Shown in pieces: positions 10,763 to 21,759 of a DNA stretch of 64,000 nucleotides (the stretch's first letter is position 1; each line of letters begins with the position of its first letter). Source of the DNA: Styela clava (Eukaryota > Chordata > Ascidiacea > Stolidobranchia > Styelidae). A program made the translations under genes and the position numbers. Under the pieces are notes generated by a model that was given only the letters and a program-made list of their open reading frames with translations, was not told the DNA's origin and made no database searches. The DNA lies in contig NC_135255.1 in NCBI RefSeq assembly GCF_964204865.1, forward strand, positions 21,543,135 through 21,607,134, given 5' to 3'.

Positions 10763-11663
10763 CGGTGGTTTTCCTTTTCAGTTTGCAAACCTTTTTCAGT
10801 TTGCGGACCGATAAATTTCAAAACAAATTTCACGGACCAGCGGGTTCATAAAATTACCCAAAAATATCATTAACACAAAACATATTCAGAAGAATGCAAT
10901 TACAACTAAGGTAGGCGATGCAAAAGAAAATAATTCAATTTAATGAAAAATTTGCCACTGTCTTTTTGATATTATACGTCTTAAACGGTTAAATGAAGTT
11001 TCTGCAAGGCAAAGTAAAGCGTTGACTTCCGCGTAGTTTGAAAGAATTTTGGCACAGACTAGGCACACGGGAAGTGTTACTGTACTGTTCCACTGTTGGG
11101 AGCGTTAATGAAACCTAGCACCAAATATTTCTTATTATACTTCCTAATAAAGTCTCCCTTTCGTCTTTGCTTGTTTCTGCGTGATCCATACCAACATTGC
11201 TGCAAGGTCGTTTCGAGGCATCTTGTAAAGTTGAAGTAGTAGTCTTTTCCTCTGTCAACTTCACTAATTTTTTTTTGAAATAATTTGTTGGCCTCCCTTT
11301 TACAATCAAACCTCGCTAAATTATAGCCCTACTGTCAAATTACGGAACTGCGAAGTCGCAATCAGGTACTGTATTATGTGCTATCAACCTCCTCCGTCAT
11401 GACGTTAGCCGCCGTTATGAAGTCATAGACTTAACGAACATCCAGGCGTTCACGTCTTGAAATGGGCAGAGGACCTTTCACCCAAATTGGTCGTTAGGCT
11501 AATACCGGTCATACGAATCAATGAAAGTTAAAAAAATCGCAAAATCAATGGACATGCCCTCAATACTTTATTTTTTTGCAATTTGCTCATGGTATATTCA
11601 TATTAGAATATATTTGGTGGACCGGCAGCATGGTTGCCGCCGACCGGCGGTTGAGAACCACTG
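10763..11663. mobile_element. hAT non-autonomous element with perfect 8-bp target duplication
   Basis: The left end CGGTGGTTTTCCTTTTCAG and right end CGGTTGAGAACCACTG are inverted copies. ACTTAGAT flanks both sides exactly (10755-10762 and 11664-11671). A mirrored GCGGACCG/CGACCGGCGG segment lies inside each end. The 64-codon minus-strand frame at 11309-11115 has no recognisable domain. Confidence 0.88.
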
Positions 11664-11685
11664 ACTTAGATAACTTTTAAGCTTA

Positions 11686-11800
11686 TTAAATTTTATCTTT
11701 CTCACTTCGGTGAGGAAATACGTCATTATATTTGGCATGACGCGTCATGAAATGCCTTTCAATATTCTCTTTTTCAGGCAAAGCAAGAGCTAAAAAAATA
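11686..11800 (-). pseudogene. Short hAT transposase N-terminal fragment
   Basis: The minus strand reads LPEKENIERHFMTRHAKYND followed by VFPHRSE. This matches the segment at the end of the BED-like finger in ZBED5/FAM200/GTF2IRD2-type transposases (N-L-x-RH-x2-x-HPKY). Only about 35 residues are recognisable, just outside the 10763-11663 element. The core that should follow is absent, so it is a relic. Confidence 0.5.
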
Positions 11801-11909
11801 AGACAGATACAGTTGTTTACCATAAAGCAGAAGTATGCCAGTTCCAGTTCTTCATAAAATGATGGGTTTTCTTTCTCTTTGAAGCGCTCATTGTAATAAT
11901 TGGACATGC

Positions 11910-13030
11910 AATGGCAGGGTCATGCAAAAATACAATTGCTGATATTCCCTCGCTTCAATATCTAGTTTGGTTCAGAAGACCAGTCTGGACTTGTCTCAAA
12001 TGTGACGTAATGCCATTGTCACGCTTTCCGTAGATTCTCTTGGGTGAAGTTTCTTGCACATTTGAACAAAAATATATGACATTTTTTTGAGGGGTATCAA
12101 AAGTCAGAAAAAAAGGATTAATAGCGATGTACTGCATGCACAAAGCAAATACATTACAACATCTGCAGTGTTGGCAATACAGTAATTGAATTGAAAATTA
12201 CATACACACAGGTCAGGAGGTAACAAGCTTTCAATTTTTCTCATGATGGATGTAGACGCCAAATTTGGAGTGTCTTTAGCGCCCACACCAGGTGTAATTC
12301 TTAGATGGTCGATCTGTTTTAGTAAACTGATTTTGTCACTCCAATGCAAAAAGTACAGGTGTACGAAGATACGTCGGTACGATGTTGGAAGTACGAAAAT
12401 ATGACAGTACGTTATTACGACAATACGTGGATACGATTAAACGATAATTACAACAAATAATGTGCCGACAAGAAATAAGTCGACAATTGAAATTTTTAAC
12501 TAAACAAAATTGTACACATCAGGACTGCACTTAACATACGCAGGTCTACGCCAGTAAAACAACATTTGCTGCTGATTACAAAAATGGTCATTATAGAACA
12601 CGGTACAACCAAAATATTCCCTAAATATAAAAACAATAAACTGATATAAGTACTTGACGTTGACAGTGTAGCTTTCAGCTTACAAAACAATCGACAGTTG
12701 ATTGGAACAGTTAATAAATTCAAGTTATTGTTATTTATTAATTCTAATTATATGAAAATACAATTAAAACCTTGAACTACAAATCTGCAATCAGGCAATT
12801 ACAACCTTGCGCCACAAGTCTGCAATCTGCAAGGTCGAACCAAGGTCCTCGAAGCGTAGCGCGCAGCGAACGCGCGCGAGGGTATTATGAAGTCACAATC
12901 AGCAAACGTATGTACCACCAGCGTCTCCAGTGGTAAACAACAAAAAATAAAATGAAGAGGCAGTTTCAATGGAAATTTAATTTACCCTAAATATGTTTCA
13001 AAAGACGAATTGAAAATGTAAGTTTGTTAT
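11910..13030. other. Intergenic stretch with a TACG-rich low-complexity patch
   Basis: Nothing coding is supported. At about 12357-12450 short degenerate units such as TACGAAGATACGTCGGTACGA-like strings recur on a 10-20 base spacing. Around 12845-12885 a compact CpG-rich stretch (GCGCGCAGCGAACGCGCG) stands out against the AT-rich surroundings. Confidence 0.4.
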
Positions 13031-13040
13031 ATTTAGATTA

Positions 13041-13645
13041 TTATTTTTTAAATTTATATCGTTTTAGATTTTTCTTGAGATTGTAGATTATTTTATCCCA
13101 GAACATTTGGCAACCCTGCCTTAAGTTATCAGAAAGTCTTGAAACAAAATCTTTTCCGTTTCCTATTATGGCGGCTGCGCCATCCGTGCAAATGCCACGA
13201 AGATTTTTCAGATTAATTTCGAAACGAATGCAGGCTTTCTTAACCGCAACAAATATGTCTTCGAGTAGATCAAAACGCTCGGACAGACAACGAACGAAGA
13301 CTAGAAGTTGTGCCAAGTCGCAAATGTCCATTGACTCGTCGACAGCCAGCGTATAAAATGCTTGTTAACTACTCCTTGCAGCTGGGCAAAGTCCAACTGT
13401 CAACGTTGCACTGTAGATTGTGAGAGGGAAATCGATGAATATTCTGCTTCCTTGCCAGGATGAACGCTATTAACAACGCCCACGATGCATTGCTTGATGA
13501 GTTCCCGGGCAGAATGGGGCATCCCAACATCACCAAGATTATTATCGACCTTGTAAAGAAGCTTTAGTGCGACGATTGCTAGACATAACACAAGTTGAGA
13601 TACAAGACGTCTGCTGTCGTCGTCGATTTTACCTATTTTCCACAC
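13041..13645 (-). pseudogene. hAT transposase core remnant (ZBED5/GTF2IRD2-like)
   Basis: The upstream frame (13645-13400) contains ARELIKQCIVGVVNSVHPGK, then SSISLSQSTVQR, which is the segment before the first catalytic Asp. After a frame break the next frame (13331-13041) carries SMDICDLAQLLVFVR, NLKNLRGICTDGAAAIIGN and GKDFVSRL. The D-A-Q-L and CTDGA blocks are the first two conserved regions of the hAT RNase H-like core. The C-terminal half and dimerisation domain are missing. The frame break and absent C-terminus make it inactive. Confidence 0.8.
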
Positions 13646-13649
13646 AGAT

Positions 13650-15030
13650 CTTTCTCAACTCGCCTTCAAATTTAGCATAAGAGTGTGATATATGTTGATG
13701 AAATTGCTGCTTTGCTCTGTCCGCTTTCAGTCTTCAAAACCTGATTGCATATCAGGTGTTTATGTTTCCATCATAAAATAACCCGTTTCCCAGTTTGAGG
13801 TAAACGCTCTCTTCTCGTCTGTCAATGTTCAATTATGCTTTAACGACATGTCGTAATATTTACAAGTACTGTGACTTCACAACCCAGCTGCGCGGACTAA
13901 CTCGTGTAGCCATGGAATAGTAGTATCTCATCACTATGAGTTATCGAAGCTTTCAGTGACGTGACAATATAATAGAAATGAGGCGAAATCTCCTTGCTGT
14001 TGAAATCTCCTCGACGTGTTACGGCCGCAGGTTGGGTACCGCTAGACTGCAATACCTGTCCGGGCCACCTGTGCATTTTGCTGTTCAGCAACACTGGTGT
14101 TAACTTTTATTTTCAGATTCCGAAATTCTTTTTCTGCGCTAATCTTATTTGATTTTGTATGGAATCTATCTAACAAACTATGAAATTTATCAGAATTCTG
14201 ATTGATGTTTAGCATCACAGGCTGCAATTTCCCTTGTTCTAATGCCTTTAAGTTGTTCTCGCTGTACTGATACAGCATACACTTATAAGGGTAGAAAATG
14301 TCATTCATTCTATTTTCTCCACGATGAGCAACCCATGATATTAAAAATCTGTTACTGTTGTAACAAAAAACAATGCTTGACAAGAGAAATATAAATTAGT
14401 TTTTTATTTTATTATATATGAAAACTCAAAAATATATAGTTGCTCGCAATTTGAAACAAGAAGAGCCTAAATCACTTAATATAATGAAGACTGTTATTAA
14501 GATGGTAGAGTCAGCATGCACAAGAAAAACACAAAAAATTTTAACACAAAAATGTTACCTATAAAAGTAAACTCCCATACATGTGATGCTATGCCTGAGA
14601 TATAAACATTGTGCCGCCGCATAAAAGACAATAATCCATCGATGACCTCTTGCATTTTCTTGACGTAGTAAATACTTCATAAAGCGGCAGACACCATGAG
14701 TACGCCTGAAATGCACTATTCCTTTTGTAAATTTAAAATTAATACAATATTACAATCAGTCTTTCTGTATTCTTTTTTAATTTTTGCCAGAATAATTTTT
14801 TTTTTCATGATGTACTCCATCATAAACTTTTCATCCTAATTCGGAATATCATTGTCAGAGTTTCTGTATATGGAAAAATGGCAAGATATAAACAAAAGAT
14901 CTTAATTCTAGTGCAAAGGAAAACCATTATTTGTTTAATAAACTTATCAGCTTGTATTTCAAATATAAACATGAACAGATATATCACATACCTTTTAGAC
15001 ATCTTGTTGCACAATTCTAGATTGTATTGA
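13650..15030. other. Unassigned AT-rich sequence
   Basis: A 113-codon minus-strand frame (14383-14042) has no recognisable domain and no splice context. No terminal repeats or RNA gene were identified. Confidence 0.4.
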
Positions 15031-15038
15031 CATAGAAA

Positions 15039-15699
15039 TCATTTGGCAACGATTTCATGAAGACATGATTTTCTATCTCCTGATAAAGGACATACACAAG
15101 ACCATCGCCCGGTTTCATTATCGAAAGTAACTGTGAGGCGACCAAGGGGGCAAAAATATGACACTTTAGAAAAAACCGAAAGATATCTCTGCCTCTTAGC
15201 GGTATCCCAATGCGCCAAAATCAGCATAAGCTATCAAAAGTTCGTCCTCAAGTACACATATATTCCAGATGTTGATACATTCTTGCTCTTTTCTTGAATC
15301 TATCACATTTGTCTATGTCAAATGGCTGAAAGACTGTACTTCTCTCAAATGTTCACATTCAAAGGCAGGATTACCTGCCTCCATCGCTAACTTTACAATG
15401 TGCTCACATTCGTCCCTTTCACAAGATCTAAGACCTTTCTCATTGTTTTTTAAACAAGAATGGGGGCTAACAGCCCACTGGATGACTATGCCACCATCCA
15501 TGTACATTCTTCAATTCTCATAAACACAAATACTTGAATGGGTGTTTTGTTTTATAGAATGTTCAGACTCGCCATGCCGACGTAATGTGATAAGATGTAA
15601 GAAATTTTTCCCACGTAAACGACACTCATGAATGATTGAATTTTCTTCCTTTTTCACTGGGAATGGAATAGTAAAGTAAAAGAATTTATGCACAAACAT
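15039..15699 (-). pseudogene. SWIM zinc-finger transposon-like remnant (HMGXB3-like family suspected)
   Basis: On the minus strand at about 15160-15040 the peptide has YFCPLGRLTVTFD, then WSCVCPLSGDRKSCLHEI. This is CxC followed by CxH, the SWIM zinc-finger pattern. Upstream frames (15507-15313, 15699-15511) carry more Cys/His pairs: ECRLRGKNFLHLITLRRHGE resembles a C2H2 finger, and CERDECEHIV and CEHLREV follow. SWIM fingers of this form occur in large HMGXB3-like transposon-derived proteins. Stops between the blocks indicate decay. A few linked exons of a host gene remain possible. Confidence 0.45.
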
Positions 15700-16150
15700 G
15701 CATTTGCAATGTCAAATTAGGATTCAATACTGCAAGAATCGATGTACGAATTGACTAATTTAATTTCACGTGAGGATTTGTGTTTATCATATTAGAACAT
15801 TTATAACTTCGTCCACAATATTATATTTTGTACTCTTATTTCTTGGTCCTCTTCTTTGTTAAGTTTCATATTTCTGTTTCGAACTTGTTTAAAGTCGCGT
15901 AGCGAAGATGTCGAATCATTTTCCAGTTGCATCACTTTCACAACAGGCCGCAAACGCCTCATGGCCACGTCGTAATTTTATTCTCACTTTCAGACATTTT
16001 CGATATAATCTGTTCAAATTAACATTTTTAGGTAATCTAGAGAGTCTGCCATAATTTTCTCCCTAAATAACGACTTCAAGTGTAGTTTTGAGGAGGCGTT
16101 CGGGGTCGAAAACCCTATTTTGATTTTCACGTGGTTTAATGTCTTATTGA
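15700..16150. other. Unassigned sequence
   Basis: No coding frame of note, terminal repeat or RNA gene recognised. Confidence 0.35.
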
Positions 16151-16159
16151 TCTTCAATT

Positions 16160-16400
16160 ATAAGATGGTCAAAGACGCGCTGAACAAAATAATAACTGCA
16201 CACTAAATCTAAACTGCTAAGGCAATAAATTCTTAAAAACTCATGTACTTGATATGTCAAATAACAATTTAAATGTACATCTCAATACTGGTCAAAGATA
16301 CGCTGAACAAAATAATAACATCTGCAAGGTACTCTAATCAGAGCTGAACAAAATGACAACAGGTGCACAGTACCCTGAGTCTAAACTGCCAAAGCTATTG
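16160..16400. repeat. Degenerate tandem duplication (GCTGAACAAAATAATAAC motif)
   Basis: GGTCAAAGACGCGCTGAACA at about 16167 recurs as GGTCAAAGATACGCTGAACA at about 16288 and again, shortened, at about 16342. ACAAAATAATAAC or ACAAAATGACAAC follows each time. The intervening text is only partly similar. An old local duplication. Confidence 0.5.
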
Positions 16401-16933
16401 GTTCATGAGAACTTGGGTATCTTTCCAGTAAAACTAAAAGTAACTACAAAATGAAAAGTAGGCGTCACAAAAAATATATTACATCCATTCGTTGAGACCA
16501 ACCCTCCTTTACAGTTTCTAAGTTTTTCAGTATTGGAGAGATCTGTATTCCAATTACTGCGCTCATCTGTAATGAAGTGTTTTGAATTAAGTTATCAATC
16601 AACTTTCATCTCACACATTCCAACTTTAATTCACTTATATATTACAAGTATTGCTTAAATGCAATTGTATGAAGTTAAAATTCACATTAACTCCAAAACT
16701 TATAGATTGATTCATATTTCAAAATTTAGTCTATTCATCACATCAAAGTCATTTTTTACAACAATAAATCACAGTGGAAGAATGTTAGAAGTCTTACCTA
16801 GGTCAAATGAAAGGTTACAGGAATGCATTTTTGTTAGTTTGCACAAAGTATTTGAATCGAATAGTCAATTCTATTCTGGCTACAGCATCCTTGCAGTATA
16901 CACATTTGGATCCCTTCGAGCTAAGACATAATA

Positions 16934-17910
16934 GAGCAGAGGTTCCCAAAGTGGGCGAAAACGCTCCCTTCTGGGCGTTTGCGATAATTTGGGGGGCGCT
17001 GATGACCCGAAATTGATCAAAATTCTGCGAGTTTAGTTACTTTAAATATATTGAAAATATATTAAAAAATGAGAGTTTATCGTTTTAATCAGTCATTGTT
17101 ATGTTGTAAGGCGTATTTTTATTTTAAAGAATATATGAATATCACAAACAAAAAAAATCATTGTTTTTTGGTCACTGCTTCAATGTCGGCATTGATTTCG
17201 GTAGTCGACAATCGTAAGCAGGCATCCAGCGTTTCATCGGCTATTCTGTTTCGTACGTCACCTTTTATCCGCTTCATTATTGGGAAAGTGCTTTTGCAAA
17301 TGTACGTGGAACACATCTTCAGTGCGAAATCTCTTAATCGTGGACACTGTTCCAAAAGTTGACGTAACGCTCATTTTTTCTCGATAGAAGAAAAGGACCC
17401 GACTGCAATTCACATAATTCTTGTTGGATATAAGTTGGTCGAGACTCAGTATCTACTTCAAGTAGATTGTTGAAGGGTCCAATTCTGGTTTCAGTGAATC
17501 AACGTCAGCGAATCTGTGTTGAACTCGTCAGTGATGTCACCTATTTACCTAGGAAACGTGATACACTACAATACAATTGTTTTTCTTTCACTAATTAATT
17601 CACTGCTTGAAAGAAAATGGGTAGCACCATATTTCCTTTGCAAAGCAGTCTTAAATAATAGGAGTTTATTGCGAAAGCCTTCAACATGTCCAACCAATTG
17701 AGATATGTTTTGTTTCCTACCCTGCAACTTCATGTTTAAAATGTTCAAGTGATTAGTAATATCAGTCAAAAATGACGATGAACCGGTAAACTTTTCATCA
17801 TTCAACTGAACCACGTATTCAGAAGACCCTCCCATTTCAATCTGGACAAAATTTAAATTTCTTTTCTCGAAGAAAAATAAGATTTCAGTGTTTTCCCTGC
17901 ACTTAACCAT
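16934..17910 (-). pseudogene. hAT transposase C-terminal remnant with one terminal repeat
   Basis: The minus strand at 17910-17566 reads SSSFLTDITNHLNILNMKLQ, then GRKQNISQLVGHVEGFRNKL, the block just before the insertion in ZBED5/FAM200/GTF2IRD2-like transposases. After a gap, 17355-17158 carries CPRLRDFALKMCS and FPIMKRIKGDVRNRIADETL, then DACLRLSTTEI, the dimerisation region. The element's 3' end is the CAGAGGTTCCCAAAGTGGGC terminus at 16934. The other end and the N-terminal core were not found. Frame breaks make it inactive. Confidence 0.8.
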
Positions 17911-18477
17911 CGAATTTGAGAGCAGAGTGGAACATCTTAATATTCTGCATCCACATCTTTAAACTCCCGGCTGACAGGGGCGTCAACGTGCTTTTAATAT
18001 TCTAAATGGAGTTTCGATGATAACTCGACTCCGACAGTGGTAGTAGTTTGTTGTGCAGTCAGCGCACCTGTGTATGGCTTCATCAACCATTGTAGATTTG
18101 GGTACACTGCATCCCCCATCCCAGTATAGCCAGAGGAAGTAATGTGCCATTTATATCAATGGGTGCCTGTAAGTATAACAAGTTTACTAAGTGTTTGACA
18201 TTTTAACCAAATAAATAAAGTCTCTTTTCTACCTGAGGTAAACTGGTAGATTGTGTAAATAATCCAGAATTTTCCAGTACAAATGAATCATGGCATGAAC
18301 CAGGCATTCGAATATTGATATTACGAAATCTAAAGAAATTAGAACATAGTTACCAATCAAGAATTTATATTCCCATCATACTAAAGTACACATTATGAAT
18401 AAACAATACAAAAAATGGTACTTCAGGTTGAAGGGGAGCGCGAGACACTAAGACTGGTTATTGAGCAGCGACACCCA

Positions 18478-19999
18478 TGACACAAGTCTGACGGTAATAA
18501 TTTACGTCAGAGAAAGTCGAGGCGACTTGGATACCCGAAAGACACATTGCTACATTATCGAGTGTGCTTTATCAGCTAAAAGATCTCACAACATTCATTT
18601 CCTTCTCGTAGTTTGACAGCAATTGCCCTGAACAAATCACCAACCTGTAAAGACAATCTGAAGCCCCATTGATGCAGATCCCTTTCTGCTTATGAAATCT
18701 GAATGCCCATGCTTTGGTGGATTTATGGGGATGTCAGCATATGTTTGGGTTTATGTCGAGCTAATTCTTTAGCTTCCATCTCTCCTGGCAACTTTATAAA
18801 TTCCCATGCTTTGGTGGATTTATGGGGATGTGGGCATATGTTTGGGTTTATGTCGAGCTAATTCTTTAACTTCCATCTCTCCTGGCAACTTTATAAAATC
18901 ATTGACATGCTTCACTAGATCTTTGCAAAAAATGCAAATAGGAGTGAATAGAAAGCTTAGTCTGCCAAACCAGTGGAAGTTATACATAGCTGTGTGTCGG
19001 ACTGCCTGTGATAAGCTCTGTTTCTCTACTGATGGATCCATATTTTATGTGTTTCACGGTCTAATTTTAGAAATCTTTCAAAAACAAATGCTTCTAAAAT
19101 CTTTCTCTACCAGTCAAGTCTAGTCAATATATTTATTGTTCCTCTTAGTATGCCTATTTCACTCTGTTGATTTAATGAATTGATTGATGAGAATTGTCTT
19201 TCTTTGTTTATATATTACTGTCTATTACACTTACTTTCTCAAATGCACAGTGACGGATGGCTGAGAAACACCGAAGATTGCAGCAATTTCGCTAAATTCG
19301 CAGGAAGACGAACTGATGAACCGCTACGTGCTTGTGGAGTGGAATGGTCTGACGCGCCCAGTGTTCATCTGAAAATAGGAATAATTGAATGGTCTGGGAA
19401 TATAACTATTTTTTAAACCATAAGTTTCCATCTCACTTGGCTTCATGTCTTCTTCTGCGATCTCCAATATTCTTCGAAAGGTCGATCGTTTCATGCTAAA
19501 GTGTTTTAGCCACTCCGCATCTGATTAATGGCGATCTATAATCAGCCACCAGTCCCCTAGTCTGAAAATATAATGACACTGTCATGATATAGCGACAGTC
19601 TAATCAGAAAAAACACATCATATCGTAGCTTATACATAACAGATCATTTTTTAAATAGATCAAAACCATTCATGGAGAGGATTTTATCAAAAAAGGTTAC
19701 CTGTTCTGAAGCATGCCAAGCGGTCACACATAAACTCATAAGTTAATGCATTTTTCAGAAATGAATAACTGATATTGAAACTTTGATATACCTTCAAAAT
19801 ATATGATGGATCAGAACAGAGGGAAACAGGACGATTCACTGCGAGTGGATTTGGAGCGACTTAAATGTCATCCATAGGAGGTCCTGATAATCCACTGACG
19901 AGTTTAAAAAATCTCCGATTGGTCGCCATCTCTTCTGCAACTATAGCGTCTATTTGAAGTCTTCTTTCTCATAGTCGTAGAATGTATCGAAGTTCGGCG
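18478..19999 (-). pseudogene. PIF/Harbinger-type transposase remnant, copy A
   Basis: Reading down the minus strand, SDAEWLKHFSMKRSTFRRIL occurs near 19530-19470, matching the N-terminal helical block of HARBI1-like transposases (F-x2-HF-M-R-TF). Near 19305-19245 comes EIAAIFGVSQPSVTVHLRK, the helix-turn-helix. Near 18700-18580 comes HKQKGICINGASDCLYR, resembling the YFNRKGYHSLNVQ-V-D block. Stops and shifts lie between, so it is dead. The same segment recurs in copy B directly downstream. Copy A also has an internal 97-bp tandem duplication. The family is inferred from these three ordered blocks. Confidence 0.7.
18706..18899. repeat. 97-bp tandem duplication inside Harbinger copy A
   Basis: Two nearly identical units start CCCATGCTTTGGTGGATTTA at 18706 and 18803. 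They differ by single bases, for instance GTCAGCATATG against GTGGGCATATG. Copy B has no second unit, so the duplication followed, or was lost after, the larger segmental duplication. Confidence 0.9.
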
Positions 20000-20006
20000 C
20001 AGAATC

Positions 20007-21155
20007 ATGATACAAGTCTAACAGTAATAAATTTACGTCAGAGAAAGTCGAGGCGACTTGGATACCCGAAAGACACATTGCTACATTATCGAGTGTGCCT
20101 CATCAGCTAAAAGATCTCACAACATTCATTTCCTTCTCGTAGTTTGACAGTAATTGCCCTGAAGCACCATTGATGCAGTTCCCTATTCTGCTTATGAAAT
20201 CTGAATGCCCATGCTTTGGTGGATTTATGGGGAAATCTTTCAATAACAACTGTTTCTAAAATCTTTCCCTACCAGTCAAGTCTAGTCAATATATTATATT
20301 GTTCCTTTTAGTATGCCTATTTCACTCATATTTTGACTTAATAAATTGATTGCTGAGAATTGTCTTTCTTTGTTAATATATTACTGTCTATTACACTTAC
20401 TTTCTCAAATGCACAGTGACCGATGGCTGAGAAACACCGAAGATTGAAGCAATTTTGCTAAATTCGCAGGAAGACGCTAACTGATGAACCGCTATGGCTA
20501 CGTGCTTGTAGAGTGGAATGGTCTGACGCGCCCAGAGTTCATCTGAAAATAGGAATAACTGAATGGTCTGGGAATATAATCATTTTTTAAACCATAAGTT
20601 TCAATCTCACCTGACTTCATGTCTTCTTCTGCGATCTCCACTGTTCTTCGAAAGGTCAATCGTTTTATGCGAAAGTGTTTTAGCCACTCCGCATCTGATT
20701 AATGGCGATCTATAATCAGCCACCAGTCCCCTAGCCTGAAAATATAATGGCACTGTCATGATATAGCGACAGTCTAATCAGAAAAAACACATATCGTAGC
20801 TTATATATAACAGATCATTTTTTAAATAGATCAAAACTATCAAAAAAGGTTACCTGTTCTGAAGCATGTCAGCCGGTCACACATAAACTCATAAGTTAAT
20901 GCATTTTTCAGAAATGAATAACTGATACTGAAACTTTGGTATACCTTTAAAATATATGATGGATCAGAACAGAGGGAAACAGGACGATTCACTGCGAGTG
21001 GATTCGGAGCGACTTAAATGTCATACATAGGAGGTCCTGATAATCCACTGACGAGTTTAAAAAATCTCCGATTGGTCGCCATCCCTTCTGCAACTATAGC
21101 GTCTATCTGAAGCCCTCTTTCTCATATTTGTAAAATGTATCGAAGTTCGGCGACA
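20007..21155 (-). pseudogene. PIF/Harbinger-type transposase remnant, copy B (tandem duplicate of copy A)
   Basis: Base-for-base similarity to copy A runs from the TACGTCAGAGAAAGTCGAGG segment at about 20032 to ATGTATCGAAGTTCGGCG at about 21135. Copy B is about 370 bp shorter, because it lacks most of the region around the 97-bp repeat. The helix-turn-helix coding block recurs near 20410-20470 with substitutions. It carries the same lesions and several extra indels. Confidence 0.8.
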
Positions 21156-21351
21156 AACGCACAGTTAATCATTTGAGTGAAGTAGTTGTGCAGATAAAAC
21201 GTCACAGAGATTACGTCGTCAAAGATTCGTTTAATTCTGAGACAGATTGGTTGGATTTTACTCTAGTCTCAGATGAGGCAGCAATGTCAAGCCCAATATC
21301 AAACGACCTGTTTCCCAGAACTAGAGCGCTAACTGTGTCGGAAGTGTCACA

Positions 21352-21747
21352 TTAGTGGGGTACCAAGCAAAAGGAGGTGATACCTCTCCTTTGATGACCT
21401 GCACATAAAAAACTGTCATTAGAGTGGCAATTACACAGCAAAGATATATAGGCTATATATGCAGATACACACCAACTATGTGACTTGCAATTTGACAGAG
21501 GCTGGACAAATTCGATTCAACAAATCTTATTAGTTGGCCATCACGCACGACAATATTTTCTTTAACTGGTAAAGTCGTAATTATGATGAAAAAAAATGTA
21601 AAGAGAAGAGTGAATCGAATGATGAGTCACATACTATTCATTTCGTCAAACGTCAGATAGCCAGGCAGTGCGTGTTGCTCTTCCATGACTCTATCTATTT
21701 CGTGGATTGCCATCTCACTGAGACCGGGCTTGGGAGTCAGGTAATTT
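21352..21747 (-). CDS. Three in-frame 3' exons of an unrecognised gene
   Basis: On the minus strand three exons join with GT-AG borders and unbroken phase: 21747-21635, 21565-21473 and 21398-21352 (stop TAA). The peptide starts NYLTPKPGLSEMAIHEIDRV, continues MEEQHALPGYLTFDEMN, then KENIVVRDGQLIRFVESNLS, and ends ITSFCLVPH. Both introns are very short (69 and 74 bp) and the donors are GTATGT and GTGTGT. I do not recognise the product. No transposase motif is visible, though it directly follows the Harbinger duplicates and could be an accessory ORF of that element. Upstream exons were not found with confidence. Gene reality rests only on splice and phase consistency. Confidence 0.35.
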
Positions 21748-21759
21748 CTAAATGTATGT

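Noticed and set aside
12845-12885. CpG-rich stretch as a promoter island
   Set aside because: It is only about 40 bp long with no gene start nearby.
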